Of a stretch of 64,000 bases of DNA, positions 1 through 8,217 are shown in pieces. The notes beneath the pieces were generated by a model. The model saw only the letters and a program-made list of their open reading frames with translations. It did not search any database and had not been told where the DNA came from. How positions within the stretch are numbered: the first letter of the stretch is position 1; every line of letters begins with the position of its first letter. The stretch is from Mesoflavibacter sp. (GTDB lineage: Bacteria; Pseudomonadota; Alphaproteobacteria; UBA8366; Aestuariispiraceae): the NCBI GenBank assembly GCA_017792345.1, contig CP051228.1, positions 124,001 through 188,000 on the forward strand, written 5' to 3'. Made by a program: the position numbers and the translations under genes.

Positions 1-410
1 AGAACACGGCATAGTTCCACGCTGTTCTGGTTCGGCGCGGCACCGGTATAGATCACGTTCGGAGAATACTCGAAGCCTTCATAGAGGGTCGGATACCACA
101 GCAACCCGTTCAGCCGTTCGACCACCGGCAGGACCGCTTTCCGGCTGCTGGACGTGTAGCAGCCGAAGATCGTATTGACTCCGTCCTCCACCATCAGGCG
201 CTTCGCCAGACGCCCGAAGGCGCGGGATTCCGATCCCGGGTCATAGATGACCGGCTCCACCTCGCGGCCGTTTATGCCTCCGGCCGCGTTGATTTCCTCA
301 ATGGCCGTCAAGGTGCCGCGAAGCTGCGTCTCCTCGATCACCGCCATGAAGCCGCTTTGAGAGAACAGTACGCCGACACGCCAAGGTTCGGTCGTCTTCG
401 TTGTTTCCAT
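1..410 (-). CDS. AmiC-like amide/urea-binding sensor (partial, N-terminal part)
   Basis: Periplasmic-binding-protein fold of the AmiC/UrtA group (Peripla_BP_5). The gene starts at the ATG ending at 410 and runs off the window edge, so about 136 N-terminal residues are visible. The stretch VLFSQSG, then INAAGGINGREVEPV, then WYPTLYEGFEYSPN and APNQNS matches the start and first lobe of Pseudomonas AmiC, the ligand-sensing partner of the antiterminator AmiR. No signal peptide precedes the domain (it starts METTKTTEPWRVG), which favours a cytoplasmic sensor over a secreted transporter subunit. The next gene downstream, outside the window, would show whether an ANTAR partner (AmiR/NasT type) or an ABC transporter follows. 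Family call is firm; role is inferred. Confidence 0.85.
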   Translation of the reverse strand, partial: METTKTTEPWRVGVLFSQSGFMAVIEETQLRGTLTAIEEINAAGGINGREVEPVIYDPGSESRAFGRLAKRLMVEDGVNTIFGCYTSSSRKAVLPVVERLNGLLWYPTLYEGFEYSPNVIYTGAAPNQNSVELCRV

Positions 411-799
411 CCCGGTCGTCTCCCGTCGTCGGACTGCCTGTTACAGTCAACACGATTGGACAGGTCTTGCCGCCTTGTATTTTTGCGGTCATTGCACCCG
501 TCCAACTTGCGGAACGTCGATTTCCCGGCCGATCGTTCCCCTGCCCCCTCCCCAAATCCAGACCGGAGGATGCGGGAGCAGGACATCCGGGCCGTCGTCT
601 CATTACCGGCCGGATGGACAAACCAGCGGCAGATAATGAAAAAGGGCGAAGGGGCTTCCACACGGCCCTGCGCAATGCAGAGTCATCCGGAGGCCACTTC
701 GCCCTGATATTTTGCGCGGCGCCAATGCCGCCGGCCCGCATCGCGAACCATCTGAAACGCTAACCCCGCCAGAAAGGCAAGTCAACGCCCTTACGCGGA
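411..799. other. Intergenic region between marR and the amiC-like gene
   Basis: About 390 bases with no convincing gene; the short open frames lack ribosome-binding sites and family resemblance. It contains the hairpin plus U-tract at 639-704, annotated separately. Between that hairpin and the amiC-like start codon (about 230 bases) must lie either the amiC-like promoter or, if transcription reads through from marR, a long leader. I could not assign a promoter. Confidence 0.6.
639..704 (-). terminator. Rho-independent terminator or attenuator
   Basis: Read on the minus strand, an 8-bp perfect stem (GGGCGAAG at 704-697 with CTTCGCCC at 651-644) closes a 45-base loop and is followed directly by five U (643-639). 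Further imperfect pairing (GGCCTCC with GGAAGCC) extends the stem inward, and a small CTGC/GCAG hairpin sits at the top. It lies about 95 bases after the marR stop, so the simplest reading is the terminator of the dctP-iorB-marR operon. It is also the leader side of the amiC-like gene, and AmiC-type systems are classically controlled by leader antitermination, so an attenuator is possible. Confidence 0.6.
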
Positions 800-1297
800 T
801 CAGGATTTCAGGGGATAGGTGTCCAGATTGGCGCGCATGACGGAAATCAATCGTTCCAGCGCCGATTTCTCTTCTTCGGACAGATTCAACAGGGCGCGTT
901 CCGCGTGCGCCATGGTGATCGACTGAACCTGCGTATAGATCTCCCGGCCCTTATCCGTCATGGAGATGGAACGAACCCGACCGTCCTGATCGATACGGTC
1001 CCGCCGGACCAAGCCCTCCTCCTCCATCCGCGTGATCAGGCGACTGACGGTCGATTGCTCAATCATCGCATAGGAGACGAGTTCATTGATCGAGGCGGAT
1101 TCGTTGTAGTCCAGCACCGCCAAAAGGCGCCAATTGGAAATCGTCAGCCCCAGCTTGCGCAAATCCTGGTTCAAGAGCTGGTTCATCCGGAATGTCAGGC
1201 AGTTCATCAGATAGGGCAGAATGCTTTCCAGCACGATCCCCGATTTGGGCTGCTCAGGCATTGCCGCAACATCCATCTTTTCCGCCGTATCCGCCAT
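800..1297 (-). CDS. MarR family transcriptional regulator
   Basis: Winged helix-turn-helix repressor of the MarR type, 165 residues, normal for the family. The recognition region reads ISNWRLLAVLDYNESASINELV followed by the wing EEEGLVRRDRIDQDGR and the dimerisation helices at both ends. I chose the ATG at 1297 because GGGAGGGGG lies at the right distance upstream; a start 27 bases further upstream lacks a ribosome-binding site. It is the last gene of the minus-strand run dctP-dctQ-dctM-iorA-iorB-marR, separated from iorB by 70 bases. Regulators in this position commonly control their own operon in response to the transported substrate; that link is an inference. Confidence 0.9.
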   Translation of the reverse strand: MADTAEKMDVAAMPEQPKSGIVLESILPYLMNCLTFRMNQLLNQDLRKLGLTISNWRLLAVLDYNESASINELVSYAMIEQSTVSRLITRMEEEGLVRRDRIDQDGRVRSISMTDKGREIYTQVQSITMAHAERALLNLSEEEKSALERLISVMRANLDTYPLKS

Positions 1298-1367
1298 GGG
1301 TTCGAACCCCCTCCCATCATTCATTCAAAACCGCCTATACCGGAATATCAGGAGTCCAGAAAGCCGA

Positions 1368-2963
1368 TCAATTCGTAGCGCCGGGCACGGAGTCGTCGAT
1401 GAAGCTGCGGATGGTCGCCAGCGCCCCGTCCAACGCCTCCCCCTTTTCGTCGGCCAGGGCGGCCTCGCGCAGTCGCCGCACCCAGTCGGCGGCATCCGGT
1501 CGACCGGCCACCAGATCGGCGCCGTCCAACACTCGGTCGAACTTCGACAGGCTCCGCGCATGCGTATCGCTGTAGCCCTTCACCAAGCGGCGGCAGGTCA
1601 GAATCTCGACGGCAAATGCGTAATCCAGTCGCAATGCGGTTTGCGCCCGGTCAATCCAGCTTTCCCAATGCGCCTTCTCCCGGCGATGGCGCAGGGTACC
1701 GCGCCGCCACCGCCTCAGACCGCCGACGTAATAAAGGCTGAGAAACGGCAGAAGCGAGTCCGTCCGGATTCTGCGGCCCCGGTTCACCAACCGGTCCACC
1801 AGACGATACAGGCCCGGCCGCGCCTCGACCGCCGCGCCTATGCGCCAGGGCATCAGGCCGCAGATCTCGGCGGCACCGGGATGCATGAATTCGGTAATCC
1901 GGAGCAAATTGCCGTCGGACGCGCCGGCATGATCGCGCACCCGGCGGAACCGGGCCGACCGAACCTTCAGATCCGCGACCCGGATAACATCGTCATAGGC
2001 CATCGCATTGGCTAGATACTTCGCCAGTGTCCGGGCATAGGCGAAGCCGTGCGACGCCCCGCCTGCCCGGCTGTCCGCCAGGGCCGCGCGTTCGACAGCA
2101 TCCAGATAGTCGTCGCCATAATCCGGGTCCTGATAATCCACGACCTTCCGCACCCCCCGGCGCGCAATGTCGCGGACCGGTTCCGGCAGATCGGCAATCC
2201 GGGCGTTCAAGGCGGACCAGCGTACAAGCATTCGCCGCGGTCCGGTCACCGGCTCTTGCGGATCGGCAGACACCGGCGGGGCGGATTCGGTGGCCTCGGC
2301 CTCCCCTGTCGCGGCGGCATAGGCGCGGTCGAAGGCGCGCAGGCTCGCCTCGACACCGCGCCCCGCGGCACGGATCGTTTCCTCGAAACTTTCCTTGGAG
2401 AAGGGCAGCGCGCCCGACCCCGCCAACCCGCCCAGCAGACAGGCGGAGATATGGCTGCGCGTCTCGACCGCGATACTGTCCATCGGGAAACAGACGAAAT
2501 GGCGGGACGCCTGTTGCGCGCTGCGCAGCACCACATCGACATCGGCGCGGCCATCGCCCGGCACGATCTTTTCGGACACCGCGTACATCCGGTGGTTCGA
2601 CGCAATCAGCGTAGTCCGGTCCGGCGTTACAAACCCGCGGGTAATCGCGCGCCCGGCCTCCATGATCTCGGCCGCGACCAGCACATCGACATCACCCGGT
2701 GCCGGCATCAGGGCAAAGACCGGCTCCCGTTCCGTCGCGGGCATCATCTCGACATAATAGATCGTCGCACCGGTGCGCTGGGCGACGCCGGGCACGGAGG
2801 TCGACTGCGCATGATAGCCGTTGCGTTCCGCCACATCGACGATCCAGTCGGTCAGAACGCCGCCGCCCTGCCCGCCGACGGCCAGCACCGCGACCTTGAT
2901 AATGCCTTCGGTTTGATCCTGGCCGGCCGTTGCTGTGAAGTTTCGGATTGCCGCGTCGATCAT
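1368..2963 (-). CDS. iorB: Indolepyruvate:ferredoxin oxidoreductase, beta subunit (long form)
   Basis: Second subunit of a 2-oxoacid:acceptor oxidoreductase, 531 residues. Residues 20-200 form the POR-gamma-type domain: VLAVGGQGGGVLTDWIVD at the start is the glycine-rich signature, and SVPGVAQRTGATIYYVE follows. The remaining 330 residues are the extra C-terminal region (DUF6537-like) typical of proteobacterial long-form IorB, absent from the roughly 200-residue archaeal subunit. The enzyme decarboxylates aryl pyruvates such as indolepyruvate to acyl-CoA with reduction of ferredoxin or another acceptor. The start overlaps the iorA stop by four bases (ATGA), so translation is coupled. Exact substrate is not shown by the sequence. 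Confidence 0.93.
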   Translation of the reverse strand: MIDAAIRNFTATAGQDQTEGIIKVAVLAVGGQGGGVLTDWIVDVAERNGYHAQSTSVPGVAQRTGATIYYVEMMPATEREPVFALMPAPGDVDVLVAAEIMEAGRAITRGFVTPDRTTLIASNHRMYAVSEKIVPGDGRADVDVVLRSAQQASRHFVCFPMDSIAVETRSHISACLLGGLAGSGALPFSKESFEETIRAAGRGVEASLRAFDRAYAAATGEAEATESAPPVSADPQEPVTGPRRMLVRWSALNARIADLPEPVRDIARRGVRKVVDYQDPDYGDDYLDAVERAALADSRAGGASHGFAYARTLAKYLANAMAYDDVIRVADLKVRSARFRRVRDHAGASDGNLLRITEFMHPGAAEICGLMPWRIGAAVEARPGLYRLVDRLVNRGRRIRTDSLLPFLSLYYVGGLRRWRRGTLRHRREKAHWESWIDRAQTALRLDYAFAVEILTCRRLVKGYSDTHARSLSKFDRVLDGADLVAGRPDAADWVRRLREAALADEKGEALDGALATIRSFIDDSVPGATN

Positions 2964-5113
2964 GCCGCATCCCCGAAACGAAGGCGCCTCGATTCCCGCC
3001 GGGCCTGCAGCCAGCCGATCAGGCGGGCGGACTGGCGCGCCGCCCAGGACTCGAACCGGCCGGGATTATGGACAGTGTCCGCGCGATAGAAGGAAGGACA
3101 CAGCACCGCCGCATCCGCGACCTCCCCGCAATTGCCGCAACCGACACAGGATTCGTCGATCGCGGCGACCGGGTCATCGCGCAAAGGGTCGTCCAGTTTC
3201 TTCATCGTCAGGGATGGGCAACCGGACAGGCGCATGCAGGCATGGTCGCCGGTGCAGACATCCTCGTCGACACCGAATTTCGGCACCTCGACCCGGCCGC
3301 CGTCCCGCATCGTCTTTGCGCGAACCGGCCGTTCCCGGCGCTGGCGGTTCAACATGCATTCCGACGACGCGATGATGACCTTCGGTCCCTCGGCGTCGGT
3401 GGTCAGGGCATCCTTCAGCGTGTCCCGCACCTTTGTCACGTCATAGGTCCGGTCGATCTGGCGCACCCATTTGACGCCGACCCCGCGCACCGCGCTTTCA
3501 ATGGAATGCTGCGTCGACTTCGACTTGTTCTCAGCCCGGGACGACAGGATGTCCTGACCGCCGGTCGCGGCCGAATAGTAGTTGTCGACGATCATCACGA
3601 CGCCGTCGGACTTGTTATAGACCGCATTGCCGATGCTGGACGTCAGACCGTTATGCCAGAAACCGCCATCGCCCAGGATGGAGATCGGCCGCCGTTCGCC
3701 GCCGCCGTCGAAAGCCGCGTTCGAGGCGGGCCCCAGCCCGAAGCCCATCGTCGTGCCGCCGATTTCGAAGGGCGGCATGATTGAGAACAGGTGGCAGCCG
3801 ATATCCGCCGCGATCTGATGCGGACCCATTTCCTGTTCGACCAGCTTCATCGCCGCGAAGATCGGTCGTTCCGGACAGCCGGTGCAGAAGCCCGGCGGCC
3901 GCACCGGCACGGTCTTCGTCAGGTCTTCGCCATAGGAATCCGGGGTCGGCTTGTTCGGCGCCCGGTCCTTCGCCTGCAACAGTGACGGGTCGAAATCCTT
4001 CAGGAAGGATGAAATACCGTCCAGCATCGCGGCCCCGGTATATTCCCCGGCGGGGGGCAGCACGTCCTTGCCGATCAGTTTCGTCACCGCCCCGGACTTG
4101 TAGAGCATGGCGCCGAACGCCTGCTCGATATAGGCAGGCTGGCCCTCCTCCACGACCAGAACGGCGTCCTTGTCGCGGCAGAAATCCAGGAACTCCTGAT
4201 CGATCAGTGGATAGGTCACATTCAGGACGTAAAGCGGGATCGCCGTATCGCCGTGAACATTCGCAAGGCCCAGACGCTGCAACGCGCGAATGACGGTGTT
4301 GTACATGCCGCCTTGGAGGACGATCCCGGTCTTCGCCGATTTCGGGCCGAAGAACTCGTTCAGCCCACGCTCGCGAATGAATTTCACCGCGGCGGGCCAG
4401 CGCTCGGTCACCTTCTCCTGCTCGTGCTTGAAAGCGGCCGGCGGCAGGACGATGCGGTCGGTCTTTCGTTGCGGGTTCTTCAGCGCGTCGCGCACCGACA
4501 GGGGCGGCGGCACATTGTCCTTGGCGGTGAAGCGGCCATGGACATGGCAGGCCCGGATGCGAACCTCCAGCATGACCGGCGTATTCGAGGCTTCCGACAG
4601 TTCGAACCCGTCATGCACCGCCTGCACCATGGACGGCAGATTCGGGCGTGGGTCCAAGAGCCAGATCTGCGACTTCATCGCGAAGGCGTGGCTGCGCTCC
4701 TGCATAATGGAGGAGCCTTCGCCGTAATCCTCCCCGACGATGACCAGCGCCCCGCCGGTCACGCCGCCCGACGCCAGATTGGCCAGCGCGTCGGAGGCGA
4801 CATTGGTGCCCACCGTCGACTTGAACGCAACCGCGCCACGGATCGGATAATGCACGGACGCGGCCAGCATCGCCGCCGCCGCGGCTTCCGATGCATTGGC
4901 TTCATACCGCACGCCCAGTTCCGCCAGGATGTCCTGCGCGTCCGCCAAGACGTCCATCAGATGCGAGATCGGCGCGCCCTGATAGCCGCCGACATAGCCG
5001 ACCCCCGCCTCCAGCAGCGCCTTGGTGATCGCCAGAATGCCCTCGCCGCGGAACTCCTCGCCCGCGCCGATGCGCAATTGCTGAACCTCTTTGACGAAGG
5101 ATCTTTCGGCCAT
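2960..5113 (-). CDS. iorA: Indolepyruvate:ferredoxin oxidoreductase, alpha subunit (TPP and 4Fe-4S)
   Basis: Catalytic subunit, 717 residues. The N-terminal half carries the pyrimidine-binding and transketolase-like domains (GYQGAPISHLMDVL; AVAFKSTVGTNVASDAL). The middle holds the TPP pyrophosphate-binding signature, GDGGFWHNGLTSSIGNA then DNYYSAATGGQD, with Asn/Tyr positions typical of metal-bound TPP. CTGCPERPIFAAM precedes it. The C-terminus has two cysteine clusters, CTGDHACMRLSGCP and CVGCGNCGEVADAAVLCP, for [4Fe-4S] centres. Encoded directly after a TRAP transporter (13-base gap) and overlapping iorB, so transporter and enzyme are probably expressed together. An uptake-and-oxidation route for an aromatic or branched 2-oxoacid is the natural inference. 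Confidence 0.95.
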   Translation of the reverse strand: MAERSFVKEVQQLRIGAGEEFRGEGILAITKALLEAGVGYVGGYQGAPISHLMDVLADAQDILAELGVRYEANASEAAAAAMLAASVHYPIRGAVAFKSTVGTNVASDALANLASGGVTGGALVIVGEDYGEGSSIMQERSHAFAMKSQIWLLDPRPNLPSMVQAVHDGFELSEASNTPVMLEVRIRACHVHGRFTAKDNVPPPLSVRDALKNPQRKTDRIVLPPAAFKHEQEKVTERWPAAVKFIRERGLNEFFGPKSAKTGIVLQGGMYNTVIRALQRLGLANVHGDTAIPLYVLNVTYPLIDQEFLDFCRDKDAVLVVEEGQPAYIEQAFGAMLYKSGAVTKLIGKDVLPPAGEYTGAAMLDGISSFLKDFDPSLLQAKDRAPNKPTPDSYGEDLTKTVPVRPPGFCTGCPERPIFAAMKLVEQEMGPHQIAADIGCHLFSIMPPFEIGGTTMGFGLGPASNAAFDGGGERRPISILGDGGFWHNGLTSSIGNAVYNKSDGVVMIVDNYYSAATGGQDILSSRAENKSKSTQHSIESAVRGVGVKWVRQIDRTYDVTKVRDTLKDALTTDAEGPKVIIASSECMLNRQRRERPVRAKTMRDGGRVEVPKFGVDEDVCTGDHACMRLSGCPSLTMKKLDDPLRDDPVAAIDESCVGCGNCGEVADAAVLCPSFYRADTVHNPGRFESWAARQSARLIGWLQARRESRRLRFGDAA

Positions 5114-5125
5114 CGGATGCCTCCT

Positions 5126-6442
5126 CTAGCGCGTGATCAGGGCGGGCAGCCAGGTGCCCAGCGCCGGTACCGCGACGACCAGCGCCAGTACCAGCAGCTT
5201 GATTGTCAGGAAGGGCGCAACGGCCGCATAGATCTGTTTCATCCGGATCGATTCCGGCACCACGCCGCGCATGACGAACAGCAGCAGCCCGAAAGGCGGC
5301 GTCAGCAGTGCGATTTCCATTGTCAGCAGATAGACGACGCCCAGCACCAATTCGTCGATCCCGACCGCTTTCGCCAGCGGGATGAAGATCGGGATCGTCA
5401 CCATCAGCATGCTGACCTGGTCGATGACGCAGCCGAGGAACAGCAGGATCAGGATCATGCCCACCAGTACCTGCAACGCCGTCAGATCCCAGCCGTTGAT
5501 CAACCCGATCAAGCCGGATGTCGCGCCGCTGAAGGACAGAATCTGGCTGAAGGTCTGGCTGGCCGCGATGATGAACATGATCATGACGGTCAGCAGCACC
5601 GTCTCCCGGACAGCCGCGATCAGGTTGTCGAGCGACAGGGAGCGATAGGCGGCACTGGCCACCACCGCCGCCAGACAGCCCAGCGCCGCGGCGTCGGTCG
5701 GCGAGGCAATGCCGATCAGCAGGCTGCCGATCACCACCATGAAGATGCCGGACAGCGGCAGGACATAGATGCAGAACGGCCGCCAGCGCTCCCACAGGGT
5801 CATGTCCGGCAGATCGTCCGCCGGGGCCAGATCGGGCTTCGCCACCGACGCGGACACGATCAGGATCACGAACAGCGTCGACAACAGGATCGCCGGCAGG
5901 ATGCCCGCGACCAGCAGTTTCGAAATCGAGATTCCCGCCAGGCTGCCCAGCAGCACCGCCAGCGCCGAGGGCGGGATCAACATCGCAATTGCGCCCGACG
6001 CCATGATCGGCCCCATGGCGAGCGTCGGGTGATATCCCTTCTTCAACATGCTGGGCATCAGGGTCGACCCCAGCATGGCGGTATTCGCGATGGTGGATCC
6101 GGACAGCGCCGAAAAGATCGTGCCGCCGAATACGGTGACGACGGACAGGCGACCCGGCACGCGGGTCACGATCCGCTCAATCGCGTCGATCGCCCTGTGT
6201 GCGACCCGGGATTGGAACAGAATCTCGCCCATCAGGATGAACAAGGGAATCGGCGCCAACTGGAAGTTGGAGACGGAGCGCGTCGCGTTGCGCGCCATTT
6301 GTACCAGGCCGTTCTCGCCGCCGAGGATGAAGAAAGCACCGACGACATTGACGGCGATGAAGGCAAAGGCGACGGGCAGGCCCAGGGCCAGCAACACGAC
6401 CAGCGCGCCCAGCATCGCCACCAGGATCATGATCCAATCCAT
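5126..6442 (-). CDS. dctM: TRAP transporter large permease (DctM family)
   Basis: 438-residue hydrophobic protein with about 12 predicted membrane segments, the ion-coupled transport subunit of a TRAP system. Family signatures include the N-terminal GLPVAFAFIAVN, PLFILMGEILFQSR, SGSTIANTAMLGSTLMPSM and the second repeat GCVIDQVSMLMVTIPIF. The two inverted repeats typical of DctM are both present, so the gene looks intact. It starts four bases after the small permease stops and is followed 12 bases later by iorA. Works in the inner membrane with the DctP receptor to import a carboxylate using the sodium or proton gradient. The cargo is not determined by sequence alone. Confidence 0.95.
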   Translation of the reverse strand: MDWIMILVAMLGALVVLLALGLPVAFAFIAVNVVGAFFILGGENGLVQMARNATRSVSNFQLAPIPLFILMGEILFQSRVAHRAIDAIERIVTRVPGRLSVVTVFGGTIFSALSGSTIANTAMLGSTLMPSMLKKGYHPTLAMGPIMASGAIAMLIPPSALAVLLGSLAGISISKLLVAGILPAILLSTLFVILIVSASVAKPDLAPADDLPDMTLWERWRPFCIYVLPLSGIFMVVIGSLLIGIASPTDAAALGCLAAVVASAAYRSLSLDNLIAAVRETVLLTVMIMFIIAASQTFSQILSFSGATSGLIGLINGWDLTALQVLVGMILILLFLGCVIDQVSMLMVTIPIFIPLAKAVGIDELVLGVVYLLTMEIALLTPPFGLLLFVMRGVVPESIRMKQIYAAVAPFLTIKLLVLALVVAVPALGTWLPALITR

Positions 6443-6446
6443 GATG

Positions 6447-6947
6447 CTACAATCCCGTCTGCATGCGTTCGATTCTGGGCTGGGCCATGGCCTTGGCGAT
6501 GAATTCCGCCGCCAGCAGCACGCCCGCGATCGACGGGGCCATCAAGGGCACCCATTCCGGAAAGACCAGAATGCCGCGCACCATCGACCCACGCTCGACG
6601 GCGGTGATCAGCGCGGTGATCGACGACCAGGACAGGACCGCCGACATCACCGCACCGAACAGCATCATCGCTACGGTCAATCTGCGGCGCCCGGTCTCGG
6701 GCAGGGTCGTCAGGACGATGTCCACCGCCACATGCCCGTTGCGCCGAAGGACCCATGGCGCCGCCAGGAAGGTCGTCGCCATCAACCCCAACTCAATCGC
6801 GTCCACCATGCCGTAGAGACCGCCATAGCCCATCGCCCGGAACGCCACATTGACGATCAGGGCCAGCGTCATGGCGGTCAGGACCGCGCCCGCCGCGATG
6901 GCGAACGCGGTCACGATCCGCTGGTGAACAGATACCAGAAAACGCAT
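6447..6947 (-). CDS. dctQ: TRAP transporter small permease (DctQ family)
   Basis: 166-residue membrane protein with four hydrophobic segments (near residues 12-34, 50-65, 88-108 and 128-152), the usual DctQ layout. The conserved WVLRRNGHVAVDIVLTTLP motif in the loop before the third segment is characteristic of the family. It lies between the receptor gene (10-base gap) and the large permease (4-base gap) in the standard dctP-dctQ-dctM order. It binds the large permease in the inner membrane. Confidence 0.92.
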   Translation of the reverse strand: MRFLVSVHQRIVTAFAIAAGAVLTAMTLALIVNVAFRAMGYGGLYGMVDAIELGLMATTFLAAPWVLRRNGHVAVDIVLTTLPETGRRRLTVAMMLFGAVMSAVLSWSSITALITAVERGSMVRGILVFPEWVPLMAPSIAGVLLAAEFIAKAMAQPRIERMQTGL

Positions 6948-6957
6948 GGCCTTACGG

Positions 6958-7929
6958 TCAGCGCATGCAGGACTGCAGGGCCGCCGCAGTGTCCGCGTCG
7001 ATCGCGGCCACCTTCTCCCACCCGGCGTCGCGGGCGGTGTTCAGCCATTTTTCCTTATCGCCGCCACCCAGTTCTATGACTTCGATGCCGGCCTCGGCCT
7101 GTTTCGCCGCTTCGGCCTGGTTGATGTTCAGGTTCTCGGCGTTGCGCTCTTCCAACCAGGCGATGCCCTTTTCCAGCAGCGCGCGCTGTTCGTCGGACAG
7201 GGACTGCCAGCGGTCCAGATTGACCAGCACATCAACGTCGACCTGATAGAAGCCCGGATCGACGCGGTATTTGGTCTGCTCGTCCCAACCGAGGTCGAGC
7301 ACGCCCTGGATCGGCCAGCCATAGCCGTCGATCGTGCCACGCTCCAGCGCGGTGTAGACGTCGCCCGGGGGCGTACGGATCAGCGTCGCGCCCAGCTTTT
7401 CGAACATCGCCTGATAGACCGGCGTGGTCCGGATCGTCAGACCGGAAAGGTCGGCGCCGGCCAGCGGTTTGGTCAGGTACAGGTGGAAGCTGATGTGATC
7501 CCCGGTGCGGCCCAGATATTTGACGTTCATCTGCTCCTGGTGCATCGCGTCGATCTTGTCATAGCAGCCATTCGCGCGCTGATCCTGGATCCTGTTCTCC
7601 GCCAGTTTCAGGGCGTCGCCCATCGGCAGGATATTGGTGTAGAACGCCGCCGTGACATTCGCGATGTCGACAACGCCGGTCGAAACAGCATTCCCGACTT
7701 CGAAGGGCGGCATGGCTTCCGGACCGCCGACGGTCTGGATCTGCAGCACGCCCTTGCCGTTCTCATTGATCCACTCGACGAAGGCCTCATAGGGGCGCGA
7801 GAAGGTCGTACCCTGCGCGAAAGCCGTCGTGCCGCGCAGCGTCACCTCGTCCGCCGCCGCGCTGCCGGCCGCCAGGCCACCCGAAACCAGCGCCGCGGCC
7901 AGCGTGGCGCATACAAACTTGCGATTCAT
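6958..7929 (-). CDS. dctP: TRAP transporter substrate-binding protein (DctP family)
   Basis: Periplasmic receptor, 323 residues. I chose the ATG at 7929, which has GGAGGAG at ideal spacing and gives a clean signal peptide (MNRKF, a hydrophobic stretch, cleavage near GSAAA-DEV); an in-frame ATG 39 bases upstream lacks these. The mature part has the DctP hallmark LSGLTIRTTPVYQAMFEKLG, whose arginine usually salt-bridges the substrate carboxylate, then GDVYTALERGTIDGYGWP. First gene of the operon, so it carries the promoter. The downstream indolepyruvate-type oxidoreductase suggests a 2-oxoacid ligand, perhaps aromatic. Confidence 0.94.
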   Translation of the reverse strand: MNRKFVCATLAAALVSGGLAAGSAAADEVTLRGTTAFAQGTTFSRPYEAFVEWINENGKGVLQIQTVGGPEAMPPFEVGNAVSTGVVDIANVTAAFYTNILPMGDALKLAENRIQDQRANGCYDKIDAMHQEQMNVKYLGRTGDHISFHLYLTKPLAGADLSGLTIRTTPVYQAMFEKLGATLIRTPPGDVYTALERGTIDGYGWPIQGVLDLGWDEQTKYRVDPGFYQVDVDVLVNLDRWQSLSDEQRALLEKGIAWLEERNAENLNINQAEAAKQAEAGIEVIELGGGDKEKWLNTARDAGWEKVAAIDADTAAALQSCMR

Positions 7930-7994
7930 GTTGTCTCCTCCCTCTGGAAATTGGATCGGTTTTCGCACCCCTGACCGGGATATTCGTATTCGGG

Positions 7995-8022
7995 CAAACT
8001 ATACCCATTTGCATATAGTTTG
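7995..8022. promoter_or_regulatory. Perfect 9-bp inverted repeat upstream of the TRAP/ior operon
   Basis: CAAACTATA (7995-8003) and TATAGTTTG (8014-8022) are exact reverse complements separated by 10 bases, about 65 bases upstream of the dctP start. The size and dyad symmetry suit a dimeric repressor such as the MarR protein encoded at the end of the operon. The A+T-rich TATAGT could also be part of a minus-strand -10 element, so a bound repressor would overlap the promoter. The rest of the 288-base gap up to 8217 shows no gene. Confidence 0.55.
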
Positions 8023-8217
8023 ACGGATTTTCTGAAACGGTCAATGAAGAACCTGCAAACGAAATTAAATTTCGCGTCCGAATGCCAAAGGATCGGAAAC
8101 GTACGCCGAACACCTCGCGCCCTTCCGGCGCCGCCTCGCCAAAGGCGGCGCGCCGTTCGAATCGAAAACTCGAACGGCAGCGAATACAAGGACCTTCCGA
8201 CGTTGAAAGCGCTAGGA

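Noticed and set aside
1295-1318. GGTTCGAACC resembling a tRNA T-arm near the marR start
   Set aside because: No acceptor stem, D arm or anticodon arm around it; it is the ribosome-binding and start region of marR.
4253-6502. Long plus-strand open frame (about 750 codons)
   Set aside because: Antisense to iorA, dctM and dctQ; the composition is Gln/Arg/His-rich as expected from a shadow frame in high-GC DNA.
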